DNA of 64,000 bases from Linanthus parryae (Eukaryota > Streptophyta > Magnoliopsida > Ericales > Polemoniaceae). The stretch lies in assembly GCA_023055425.1 (NCBI GenBank), contig JALGPY010000008.1, positions 19,379,359 through 19,443,358 of the forward strand. The letters run 5' to 3'. The notes under the pieces were generated by a model. It ran no database searches. It was not told where the DNA came from and was given only the letters and a program-made list of their open reading frames with translations. The number at the start of each line of letters is the position of its first letter. The stretch's first letter is position 1. Below, in pieces: positions 45,006-55,370 of this stretch. The translations under genes and the position numbers were made by a program.

Positions 45006-46690
45006 ATCCCCTGCTTGGTTGCTTCGTATTCTTCGAAGAAATCTGGTACCGCTGTCAGGCTTCCGAGCAGCTTCTGTACTGTTCCTTGCTCTACCACTTC
45101 TATGTTAAGCTTTCTGAACTCGTGACATAACCAGTCTGACAGGATTACCATAGCGTTCACTCCATGGCTCGACTTGCGGCTTAGTGCGTCAGCGACTACA
45201 ATAGCTTTCCCTTCGTGGTACTGGATGCGTAGATCGTAATCCTTGATAATTTCCAACCATCTTCGTTGCCTGTTGTTTAGTTCCTTCTGTGTGAAAATAT
45301 ACTTCAGGCTACGGTGATCTGTGTAGAGCTTGCAAACTGCCCCGTAGAGATGATGCCTCCATATCTTTAACGCGAACACTACCGCTGCTAGCTCCAGGTC
45401 ATGTGTGGCATAATTCTCCTCGTGTGGTTTCAGCTGTCTAGACGTGTAAGCAATCACCCTTCGGTCTTGCATCAATACACAGCCAAGCCCTTTCTTCGAC
45501 GCATCGCTATATACTTCGAACTCTCCAGAGTCATTTGGCAAAGCTAGTACTGGTGCCGTAGTCAGCTTCTCCTTCAAAGTCTGGAACGCCTCTTCAAAGC
45601 TGTCATCCCAGTGATACTTTACCGCCTTCTTTGTCAATGTCGTCAATGGCCTGGAAATCTTCGAAAAATCCTTCACGAAACGCCTGTAGTAGCCAGCCAA
45701 ACCAAGGAAGCTTCGAATTTCGGACACGTTTTTCGGCGTAGGCCAATCTTTAACCGCTGAGATCTTCGAGGGGTCAACCGATATCCCTTCCTTGGAGATG
45801 ATGTGGCCTAGAAACGGCACACGATCTAACCAGAAATCACACTTGGAAAGCTTAGCGTACAGCTGCTCTTGCCTCAAGGTCTGCAATACTGTCCGGAGAT
45901 GCTCTTCGTGATCCTCTTCGTTCTTCGAGTACACCAGGATGTCATCGATGAAAACAACCACGAACCGGTCCAAAAACGGCTTCATTACGCGGTTCATCAA
46001 GTCCATGAAAACGGCAGGTGCGTTGGTCAAACCGAACGGCATAACTGTGAACTCGTAGTGGCCGTATCTTGTGCTAAAGGCCGTCTTTGGAATATCTTTC
46101 TCGGCTACGCGGAGTTGATGATAACCAGACCTCAGATCGATCTTGGAGAAAACACTGGCTCCTTGCAGCTGGTCGAATAAATCGTCAATCCGGGGTAGCG
46201 GATACTTGTTCTTGATAGTGGCACTGTTCAGCTCCCGGTAGTCAATGCATAATCGCAAGCTTCCATCCTTCTTCCTGACAAACAGCACTGGTGCTCCCCA
46301 GGGTGACACACTAGGTCGTATGTACCCCTTCTGTAGAAGTTCTTGTATATGTTCCTTCAGCTCCTTCAATTCCACAGGTGCCATCCGATACGGCGCCTTG
46401 GAAATGGGTGCAGTTCTAGGTACCAGGTCTAAAGTAAACTCCACTTCTCGATGGGGTGGCATTCCGGGAATCTCATCGGGAAATACATCAGGGAATTCCC
46501 TCACGACTGGTATCTCATCCAGCACATTCTCCTTCTTGGTTACGTCTTGGACATAACACACATAGGCAGAGTTCCCCTTCTTCATTTGGTTGATTATTGC
46601 CAAAGCTGACACTAGTCTAATCCGAGGCTCAGTAGGAATACCCCGGTAGGTGATCTTTTCTCCTTTGGGTCCCCTTAATCGAACCTTCTA
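45002..46690 (-). pseudogene. Tekay reverse transcriptase and RNase H
   Basis: The open frame 46612-45002 codes 536 residues. It contains the RT motifs [29 protein letters not shown], the catalytic FIDDILVYS (F-I-D-D variant of YxDD) and FLGHIIS. The gypsy-type RNase H follows with [16 protein letters not shown] and YTDHRSL. Upstream the same frame is cut by TAG at 46688-46690; downstream it ends in TGA just where integrase continues in another frame. The enzyme core itself appears intact. Confidence 0.9.
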
Positions 46691-47054
46691 GTCATAGCAG
46701 TTGATAACTGCCCGATACTTCCCCAACCAGTCCATTCCTAGGATCACGTCTATGCCTCCTAGATTAAATCTTATTAAGTTGGCAGGTAAGACACTGTTTA
46801 GGATTTTTAGTTCTACCCCCTTCATATACAGTGTCACAAAGCGTTACTTGGCCATCAGGGGTTGCCACTGGGATGGATATACTAGATGAATTATGTAAAC
46901 CCAGCTTATCAACAAATGCAGACGAAATAAAAGAAAATGATGCGCCAGAATCAAACAGTACGAAAGCAGGGTGCTCATAAACAGAAAATGTACCCGTAAC
47001 AACTCTGTGTGCAGCCTCTGCTTCGGTCTTGGTCATCACAGCAATTCTCCCCAC
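46691..47054 (-). pseudogene. Tekay aspartic protease, frameshifted
   Basis: The active-site motif LFDSGASFSF is present near 46950. After CDTVYEGG the frame shifts, and the continuation (LGGIDVILGMDWLGKYRAVI) lies in another frame up to the TAG at 46688-46690. It overlaps the end of gag by about 20 bases. A functional polyprotein is not expected. Confidence 0.85.
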
Positions 47055-48217
47055 GTTTTCATTCTGATTTCCTGCTCCTCCTCTCCATTGTTGTTGTTTC
47101 CATATCCTGCATTACCATTTCCGATCCTGGGTTGACCTCCGTTCTGACCTGCATTGCCTGGGTTGTAGTTCTGCTGCCTGCCATATCCATTTCCCCCATT
47201 GTTCTGGTTGCGATTCCCATTCAGTTGGTTTCCAAAGTACTGCTGGTTGCGGGCAAAGTTATTCCCATTCTGCTGGCGGTTTCCCTGATAGTTGTTCAGC
47301 TGTGGCCTCCCAAAATTACCGCCTTGGATTATTTGTTGGTTCCCAGCTGGTTGTGAACGGCATTCATAGGACCGATGCCCCCTTTTTCCGCAGTTTTTGC
47401 AGGTGACAACATTCCCTGCGCAATCCTCTCCGGGATGGTTCCGTGGGCACCATTTGCAGAAATATTGCCGAGCTTTCTGATTCCCAGTGTTTTGCTGGTT
47501 GCCACGATTCTGCCCTTGGTTACTTCCTCCATTGTTTGGCCTGAATTTCTGAATTCCCCTGGAAAAGTTGTTGCTTCCTCCGACCTCTTCCAATTTACGC
47601 TTCTTGTGTTTCTCTTCCTGGGTGACACGAACCCGCCAGATGTCTGCAGCCCTGTCGTAGGCTTCATGGAGTGTGGAGTAAGTCCTGCTCAGGAGAGATT
47701 CTTGCAGCCTCTCGTGCAGTCCACCGATGAATCGGGAAACCTTGGAATCTTCGTCAGGCACCATGTTCCCCACGAATTGTGTCAATTCTGTGAACTTCCG
47801 GAAATATTCTGTCACTGAGTCATTCCCCTGCTGCAGGTTCTGGAATTCCTGTTCCTTGCTCCTCTTCACATGATGAGGGTAAAAACGAGCTCTGAACGCA
47901 GTTTGAAGTGCTTCCCAGTTGAATTTGGGATCAGCCAGGAGTGTTTCTCGTGCATTCCTCCACCAGAGGTTTGCTTCACTCTTCAAGTAAAAGACTGCGC
48001 AATTGACTTTCTTATCTTCAGGGCATTCTATTGTCCCCAGAATTTTATCCATTTCCACAATCCAGTCTTCCAACTCGACAGGATCCTCTCTCCCAGTGAA
48101 CTCCATTGGTTTCATCTCAGTTACTTTCTTGGCCCAGTTAGTCCCTGTCTGTCCCCCGTTGTTCATCATCTGGGTCATTTGGGTGAAGAATTGCTCCATG
48201 GAGATGTTATCAGCCAT
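47036..48217 (-). CDS. Tekay gag protein
   Basis: An intact 393-codon frame starting MADNISMEQFF. The capsid-like retrotransposon gag domain spans about residues 35-175 (WIVEMDKIL, ARFYPHHVKRSKEQEF). A CCHC zinc knuckle (CKNCGKRGHRSYEC) is at about residue 270, with a Gly/Asn/Gln-rich tail. Gag forms the virus-like particle and binds the element RNA. It lies 430 bases downstream of the primer binding site. As the only intact frame, it could still act in cis or trans if transcribed. Confidence 0.9.
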   Translation of the reverse strand: MADNISMEQFFTQMTQMMNNGGQTGTNWAKKVTEMKPMEFTGREDPVELEDWIVEMDKILGTIECPEDKKVNCAVFYLKSEANLWWRNARETLLADPKFNWEALQTAFRARFYPHHVKRSKEQEFQNLQQGNDSVTEYFRKFTELTQFVGNMVPDEDSKVSRFIGGLHERLQESLLSRTYSTLHEAYDRAADIWRVRVTQEEKHKKRKLEEVGGSNNFSRGIQKFRPNNGGSNQGQNRGNQQNTGNQKARQYFCKWCPRNHPGEDCAGNVVTCKNCGKRGHRSYECRSQPAGNQQIIQGGNFGRPQLNNYQGNRQQNGNNFARNQQYFGNQLNGNRNQNNGGNGYGRQQNYNPGNAGQNGGQPRIGNGNAGYGNNNNGEEEQEIRMKTWGELL

Positions 48218-48635
48218 CTGTCTGAGTTAAAATTTCCTATATAGTGATAACGGAGTGGTCTATTAGTCACGCCCTACGGTATCCTTGGTTAAGGTCGCGG
48301 AAACCTCAGTAATCAAGCCATTAGTTCACAGTAAACAAATCCAACATAAAATATCATGCATAGCATAGCAATTTTCTAATAAGGCACATAATGCCCATGT
48401 CTGTAACTCATCCATCGTAATTCAAATTCTTCTTTCCTCCTTTTCACTATAATGATCAGAGATAGTAAAAATAACTCATGAAACTCGCAAAACAGGATGT
48501 GGGTGGGCGGGAATACTCAAGACCAATCTCCTAAGCTACCCATAACCCGAACGGCTTTCCAATTTTTAATTATCTTGCCCTATGTTCATTTTAAGTTGCC
48601 CTACAGGTTTTTAATTCCCTTTTTACGGATTGCCT

Positions 48636-48647
48636 GCTCTGATACCA
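48636..48647 (-). promoter_or_regulatory. Primer binding site (initiator Met-tRNA) of the Tekay element
   Basis: On the minus strand TGGTATCAGAGC starts two bases after the end of the 5' LTR (TTGTTGCA). It is complementary to the 3' end of initiator methionine tRNA. Confidence 0.93.
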
Positions 48648-48649
48648 CC

Positions 48650-51567
48650 TGCAACAACCCCCTTATCCGGCTCGGACAAGACCGGGAGGGCGATGCTAAA
48701 AGTAACGGCGGAAATCACAAGCATACATCCCAACTTAATTATTACATAACATTAAGCATCCAAAAAGTCATTAGACATTACATAAGTCTTTCCAAAATTC
48801 TACATAAGGTGATCTAGCCAACTACATCACTACTCGTGCTGAAAACCGTCTACGTGAGTCCCGTACCCTGCTATGCCATAGTCCTCAGCTCCTAAGCCTG
48901 CGGTGGGAAGGAAACAGGAACCGCAGTTTCAAAGTCAGTACAAAAGACTGAGTAAGCGACACCCAAGCATGTAAAACATATGAAGAATGAATATCTTTTC
49001 TTTTGCAATAACTCAGAACAGGAAATGAATAACAGGAATAAAATAACTTCTATGAAACAAGGCTCAACTGAAACTTCTCTTCTTTACTGAACTTCTTTCT
49101 TTTATAATATCCAAAACTCAAAAAAAAAATGATGTATTATTAATCTGTGTTGACACGGGGAAGATCCACTATACTATCACTAGCAGCCATGACCTTAAGT
49201 GCTGACACCCCCCTAAGACTCCTCGCGGCCAGAGAGGTGAGTACATGGAGCGACCCGGCAGGTTGCGACCGGGTTAAAATAAGCGGGTCGAGAGGACGAA
49301 GCCAACACGACCAGTCTAGATAAAAGAAATCACAACGATCCCCGCACAACTCTTTTCACTTTACTAATTATCCATTAATGTTATTCATGTGACAGTAGTA
49401 GACAAATCAACTTCTGAAAATATAAGAACGTCACAATTTAACATGAAAATAAACAACAAATATTTTGAGACGAATATAAAAGTTAAAACGAGACACGAAA
49501 GGAACTAGGCTCGCAAGACTTGGCATGTTCACTTACCTTAATTTCCGTAGCAAAAGCACGTCCTAGCAGTGGCTCGGGCCTACAAAGACGTCACCTACAA
49601 ATCGTGTCTTTTACGTCAACAAAGATCCACATAAAATGCTATAAATCCTAAAAGAGTGTTTATATCAACTTAAACCCCACTATTTATATTTCTATCGTTT
49701 TATTACCCACTTATAATTTCCTAGAAATAAAACAACTCATCTATTTTTAAACCACTATTATTATTATTATTACTATTATTATTAATTAAAAGTGATTAAT
49801 TAGATTAATAAAATTATGAGCTAAAGAAATTATACTTAAGAATTTAATTTGAATTATAATGACAAAGTGATTCTCGACTATTATGTTTTTAAGTAAAACT
49901 ACACACGACACTATAATATTTAGGAAGTCTAATTTCACAAGTTTAATAACCAATTTTTGTAGACTAAGTGATTAAACAATATTTAATAAAAACTCTTTAC
50001 CAAAACGTTTCTATTTTAGTTTCAAACAACTTGTTTACTATTTCTTTAACCGAATAAATTTTCCGAGACAAAAGCTACTATTTTTAGATATCATCTTTAA
50101 ACCCACAATTATTATTAATTAATATTTTTATTTTTTAGCTAAAAGTGAAATTTTAATTATATAAACTCTAATTTGTAATAAAAATCAACAAAAACATAGT
50201 TTATATCAAAACAGTTATATTAAAAGACTCCAGTCACCCTATAGTTTCTGAAAATATTAAACAGTCCCCCTTTATCATGTTATAATATTTCTGAAAACTA
50301 CACTTTGACCCCCTTTTTCAAGAACAACTCATTTTAGCTCTTCTAATCTTGAATCTAGCTACCAAGTTTGGATTTTGATTATGTATAACGACTAAGCAGA
50401 GGGTATAGCACATACCTAGGCCAAAAATGGCCGGAAACCGTTGAGATACGCGTCGGGTCGAGGTCTCGAATCGGAGTCGCCGGACTTTGAAGTTCACCCG
50501 CCGGAAATAATGGCTTCTTGGCCGGTTCTGAGCCTTCTGATGTCCTAATCGGGGCCTTAGGAGTCTAGTGGTAGTACTCGTGGTCGCTGGGTGTGCTTTG
50601 GCGGAGCTTCGGCCAAGTGGGTTGCCTGAATCAATGGTGGCGGCGGCGGCAGTGATGGCTTTCGCTGCTGCTGCTATCCTCCGATGCCTCTGACCTCTCC
50701 TGGTCCAGTAAAATGGGCGGAGAGGCTGAGGGAGTGGGACGAAGAGGAGGGAGAAGGAGGCGGTGTAATGGGTCTTCACCGGTGGTTGTCCCGACGGGAA
50801 CACGACGGGGGTGGTGGCTCTGCTTCTCTCTGCTAGCAGCTGCTGCAGTGGTCTTCGAACAGAAAGGAGGTGAGAGTGAGAGGAAACAGAGGTCGAGAGG
50901 GTCGTGGGTCTGCTGGGTGGTGCTTGCTGCCGGAAATAATGGCGGCAGTGGTGGAGGGTGGCTGCTGCCTCTCTTCCTCCGCTGCTGCTGTTGGCTCTCT
51001 GGTGGCAGATAGGTGGAGAGGGAGAGAGAGAGAGAGTTGAGTGGTGGTGGTGGGTTTTTGCCGAACAAAACAACAATGGTGGTGATGATGATGTTGACGG
51101 TGATGAAGGTGGTGGTGGTAGCTGCTGGTGTTGTGTGATGGTAGGGCTGCTGGTGAAGCTCTTATATAGAGCTGGTTACTTGGTGGCCAAGGAGTGGAGG
51201 GCGGTGGTGAAGCCTCCCGAAGGTTGGGGCGGTTACGGGTTGGAGGCGGTGATGAAGCTTTGCCGGGAAGAAAAGAGTTGGTGAAGATGTGAGAGAGGGA
51301 GGAGTTATAGTGTGTGGGTGAAGTACTAGTGGTCTTAGTGATTGGGTGTGGCAACCACACCTAGTCTCGCGGTGGTCGGGTACGCGTTTAAAATTATAAT
51401 TTTAACTAAATCTCCGAAACGTTATCGTATTATTTCACGATTGTTAATTTAATAACTATTCTAAAATATTAACACTCAAAATCTATTAAAACATTATTTG
51501 TCAATAAAATTATTATTATGCTATTATAATGACTATTTTACCCCTACTAATTAAACGGGGTATTACA
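48650..51567 (-). repeat. 5' LTR of the Tekay element
   Basis: 2918 bp; on the minus strand TGTAATACCCC to GTTGTTGCA. The TATA box (TATATAA) is at 51162-51168. It contains the same CT/CAC-rich leader as its partner. Confidence 0.93.
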
Positions 51568-53280
51568 AAAATACAAACTACTATTAAGTTCTACTAGCAT
51601 TTTATAAAAAATAGTTCCTATAAATAAATGAGACTTCTATAACATAAAATTTAATAACTCTTCAATTAAACACTCGTTGTTTAACAATTTTTGCTAATAA
51701 GAAAATATAACGAAATAAAGAAACGTTAAGAAATTAATACGCGAGTTCAGGCTAATTTGAAGAATTGATAAGTAGGGTTATTAATAAGACTCGTAGAATT
51801 ATACAGAGTTGTGACGATATAGAAGCTCCGATTTGTAGGTAACGGATTCGTAAGCAACGACTACAAGTAGGACGATTTGACGCGACGGAATCCAGGTAAG
51901 TAAATATGCCTAGCCTAGCGTGCTAGCTCCTGTTCGTGTCAGAGTATGCTTTTAATACTTGTCTCAAAATTATACTTTTGAGTTACATGTTTTGTTTGAA
52001 ATCTCTTTACATGTTAAAGAAGTTTTTTTACTGCGAATTGTCACACGAATAATATTAATCCACTAATAACGTAAAGTGGAAAGAGTTGTGCGGGGATCGT
52101 TATATTCGCTTTTCTATAAGATTGGTCGTGGCTGACTACGTTCACCCGACCCGTTTATAAGATTGGTCATGGCTGGCTACGTCCACCCGACCCGTTTATT
52201 TTAATCCGGTCGCAACCTGCCGGATCGCTCCATGTACTCACCTCTCTGGTCGCGAGTAGTCTTAGAGGGGTGCCGGCACTTAAGGTCTTGGATGCGTAGT
52301 GATAGTAGATCTTCCCCGTATCAACAAAGTTAAAATGTGGTTTTGTTCAAGGACAAGAATGTCTATGAATAAAGGAAGGCAAGATTGGGATATCACTCCC
52401 CGTTTCAAGATCAAGAAAGAAGAAATTGAAAGGTTGAGAAGTTTAAAGCTTGATGTGTGCCTTGTTTACTCTTTTAAAGATTTACTTCCTCTTATTACTG
52501 TTTTTGAAAATAAATTATGTCTCGTCATCTGTTTACGAGCTAGGGTATTTATTTACTCAGCATTTCCCAGCTGACTTTAGAAACTGCGGTTCCATTTTCT
52601 TTCCCACCGCAGGATTAGAGGAAGAAGGCTATGGTATGGATGGGTACGAGACTCACTGAGGAGGTCACGTCACGTATTGTAAGATAGTTTGAATCATGTA
52701 AGATAGTTTGAATAAGGCTTGAATAATGTGTAATAATAACATATGAAGGACTTGAGAAGTAATGTAGTGTTTAATAATATGTAATATAAGTGCTTGGATG
52801 TTGTGCTTTCAATTTTTCCGCCGTTACTTTTAGCTTCGGCCTCCCCGATTCGTCCGAGTCGGATAAGGGGGTCGTTGCAAAAGTGATTTGGGACATGTCA
52901 AGTACATGGTGGAAAGTATCTTCAGAAGCATGACCTTGATTGATGTTCCTGAGGATCCTGAAGGAATAAAGAAAGAAGATTCAGACAAGGATTTTCCTAG
53001 TGAGCATTCAGATCGGGAAGAAACTACTCCAGTTTCAGACAAGGGAAAACAGGTAGCTGAACAGGCAGAAGATGAAGACAATAGCCCTGAGTCAGATGAG
53101 CTGCTGATCACCTTGAAGAAGAAAAAGAAATCTCCAAAGGCTGCTGAAAAGGACAAGATTGCAGAGGCAACTGTTGCAGGTGGGACTGCAGAGGAACAGG
53201 AAGAGCAGAACAAGACTGATGAAGAAGACAATGAGAAAGAGGAAGGGGATCAGGATGAAGATGATGATCAAGATCCTTAA

Positions 53281-53799
53281 TCTTGCCTATTCTTTCTTCG
53301 AAATTCTCTCCTCTTTAAAGTTTTTAAGATTTCAAAATTTTCCAGACACTTGATCCAACATCTTCTATCTTTTTGATGAAAGTCAAAAAGGGGGAGAAAA
53401 TTCTAAGTTTTTAGTTTCTAGTTCTTAGATTTATTTGGTTTTATTTTGCTGAAAATGTTTAAGTTTTTGTTGGTATTATGAATAATTTGGATCTTTTTGG
53501 AAATACTGTGTTTTAAATTGTGGACTAATCAGTTTATTTTGCAGAGACTAAGGATCAAACATAATTTGGTTTTGTCTTTCATCAAGGGGGAGATTGAAAG
53601 ATCAGGTTGTGCAAGACTTGAAATAGCTTGGCTATTTCAAGGTCTTGGACCAGCTTTCAAAGCCTTGGACTACTTTCAGAGGTTTGAAAATAGTTTGGCT
53701 ATTTTCAAAGCCTTGAAACTGGATTCAAAGCCTAGAAACTGCTTAACCTGAATACACATTCTCAGGGGGAGTTTTCTGCTAACTCTCTGATTTGATTTA

Positions 53800-53832
<33 letters not shown>

Positions 53833-54905
53833 TCTCTTTTATATGTTTGATTCATTGTGATTAGATGATGAAAGAAAAATTGTTCTAACATGTTTTTAAT
53901 CATAATATATCATATGTTTGACCATGGTAATGCAGGAAATTTTGTTTCTAAGTTTTGCAGGATTGTTTCCTAAACTGAATTCCTGCAGATTTGGAAATAC
54001 TTGGACACTTTGATCATGTGATCAATCAGACGTATATGACAGCTTCTCATGGTGGTTAAATAAAAGATTACAACAATATCTCTGAAGATTGTGATCATCC
54101 AACCGTTGGAGAAGACTTCAAAGTAGTCAAACTCTGTTGCCTACAAAATAGGAAGGTTGTTGCTGAAAATCTGGGGAGATTTGCAGAGCTGTTTGAAGTA
54201 TATATAGAGCTCAAATTCGAAGCAACAAAGCAGAACACTCTACATGCAAAAACAGAGAAAGCATTCTAGATTGACAAGCATCAAATAAGTTCTTCATTTC
54301 TTCCAATCCATTCACAGAAGTTCACTGCATTTCACTGCAGTTTTCTACTCTCAAGTGTTCTTCTGTATAGAGCTATATTGGTAGATCATTTCTGTATTAT
54401 CTCTAAATCTATTCTCGAGGATTGTTCAAAGTGAACAATAGAGAATTCTTAGTTAATCAGTTAGCTAGAGCAGGTACTAGACAGGTTAGGGAAAACCACA
54501 AGCTGTAACAGAGTAAGGGAACTCTCTGTGCTTGAGTTCTAGGGCTTAGCTTTTGATTAATAAGAATTGAGTTCAAAATCCTGCAAGGATCTAATCCCTG
54601 AGGTAGTGACGTAGGTCCAAGTGGACTGAACTCTATAAATCACTTGTCTTGTGCATTTTCAGTTCATTTACTTTCATAGCTTTTGCAGCATACAAAAACT
54701 TTTTATTTTTCAAGGGTTTGAACTTGTTTTCAAGGCCTTAAAAAAAGGCATACTTGTTCTATACTTTCTGCATCTACTTCCAAGGCTTGAACTTGTTTTC
54801 AAGGCCTTGAACTGCACTGTTTGCACAAGTTTTCATCTTCCTAACAAGTGTTGCAAAAAGTTGGCATACTCTATTGAACCCCCCTCTTCTAGAGTATCTT
54901 AGCTG
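53281..54905 (+). mobile_element. Sirevirus-like 3' region with several polypurine tracts and palindromes
   Basis: The stretch following the split ORF contains three AGGGGGAG tracts (about 53389, 53584 and 53764). Multiple polypurine tracts are known for Sireviruses. Several hairpins built on CAAGGCCTTGAA words are present at 53612-53647, 53681-53712 and 54781-54809. A (CT)n microsatellite lies at 53800-53840. The end near CTATTGAACCCCCCTCTTCT (54872) resembles Sirevirus LTR ends. The exact LTR start could not be fixed and no 5' LTR partner exists in the window. Confidence 0.5.
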
Positions 54906-55073
54906 TTTATACATCTACATACTCACACTTTCATTTTTTAATAGAAATAATAATCAAAATTAGAGGTGTGCAGAGCGTTGAATGATATTTCCAGTTCTGC
55001 AGATAGCTTGGAGGATATTTCAGTGCTCCTAGATACTTTCGAGGCAGTAGATGTGTGTTGGGTGCCACGACAA

Positions 55074-55304
55074 TGTTGAAGAGTAAGGAGTAAAATATTA
55101 TTTTCTGTTACTTTGGGGTTCTTCTTGTACTTTTCTCTTTCTTTTCTGTTACTGCTAAGTCAGCAGTTTGTTAGAGACTAAGCACAATTAGTTGTTTATA
55201 ATGTGTAATGAGGTGTCTCGGTAATGATGATGAAAATGACTTTCCTAATTCCTTCTGATTCAGTTTCGTTATCATTTCTGTAAAGCTTGTGTTGTTTCTC
55301 TTCA
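55074..55304 (+). repeat. 5' LTR of the second copia element
   Basis: 231 bp, TGTTGAAGAG to TTTCTCTTCA. It is directly followed by TGGTATCAGAGC, complementary to initiator Met-tRNA. Confidence 0.95.
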
Positions 55305-55370
55305 TGGTATCAGAGCCCTAGTGGCTAATCGCCGACGATCTCTGCAACTCTGTGAAGCTTTGTCTCTTTC

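Larger units (their letters stand above)
40284..51567 (-). mobile_element. Complete Ty3/gypsy element, Tekay/Del chromovirus type, 11.3 kb
   Basis: Long LTRs (2.9 kb) flank an internal region with gag, protease, reverse transcriptase, RNase H, integrase and a C-terminal chromodomain, in the chromovirus order. The 5-bp duplication AAAAT lies at 40279-40283 and 51568-51572. The two LTRs differ by roughly 1-2% by eye, so the insertion is young. Nevertheless pol is broken: a frameshift in protease, TAG at 46688-46690, a frameshift near 45005 and TAG at 44073-44075. The chromodomain likely directs integration to heterochromatin. It sits inside a solo LTR of a related family. Confidence 0.95.
38727..52879 (+). 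mobile_element. Solo LTR of a Tekay-related gypsy element, split by a second element
   Basis: The left part is 38727-40283 and the right part 51568-52879, together about 2.86 kb. It is alignable to the reverse complement of the LTRs at 40284 and 48650. Shared blocks include the CGACCACCGCGA region, the CT/CAC-rich leader, GGTCGCAACCTGCCGG, CTCCATGTACTCACCTCTCT, CCCACCGCAGG and the terminal GGATAAGGGGGT-GTTGCA. A TATA box (TATAAAA) lies at 39030-39036. A 41-bp internal tandem duplication lies at 52115-52196. No internal gypsy sequence remains, so this is probably the product of recombination between two LTRs. The left end is inferred; I could not confirm a target-site duplication. Confidence 0.75.
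37839..53280 (+). pseudogene. Retroelement ORF split by a 14.2-kb nested insertion
   Basis: The left part is 37929-38726 and the right part 52880-53280. The N-terminal piece starts MSTRRDSDRIKM and is rich in Lys, Glu, Ser and Pro (KKKVKKATTSSSEKQKKQK), followed by a globular stretch (GQWLDCFASRSIGF, then DHSEFANVLGCPKRYD) across frameshifts. The right part continues with LGHVKYMVESIFRSM, an acidic tail ending DEDDDQDP, and a stop at 53278. This resembles the accessory (env-like or plant-transposon-protein) frames found upstream of the 3' LTR in Sirevirus-type copia elements. I cannot name the domain securely. It is inactive because of frameshifts and the insertion. Confidence 0.5.
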
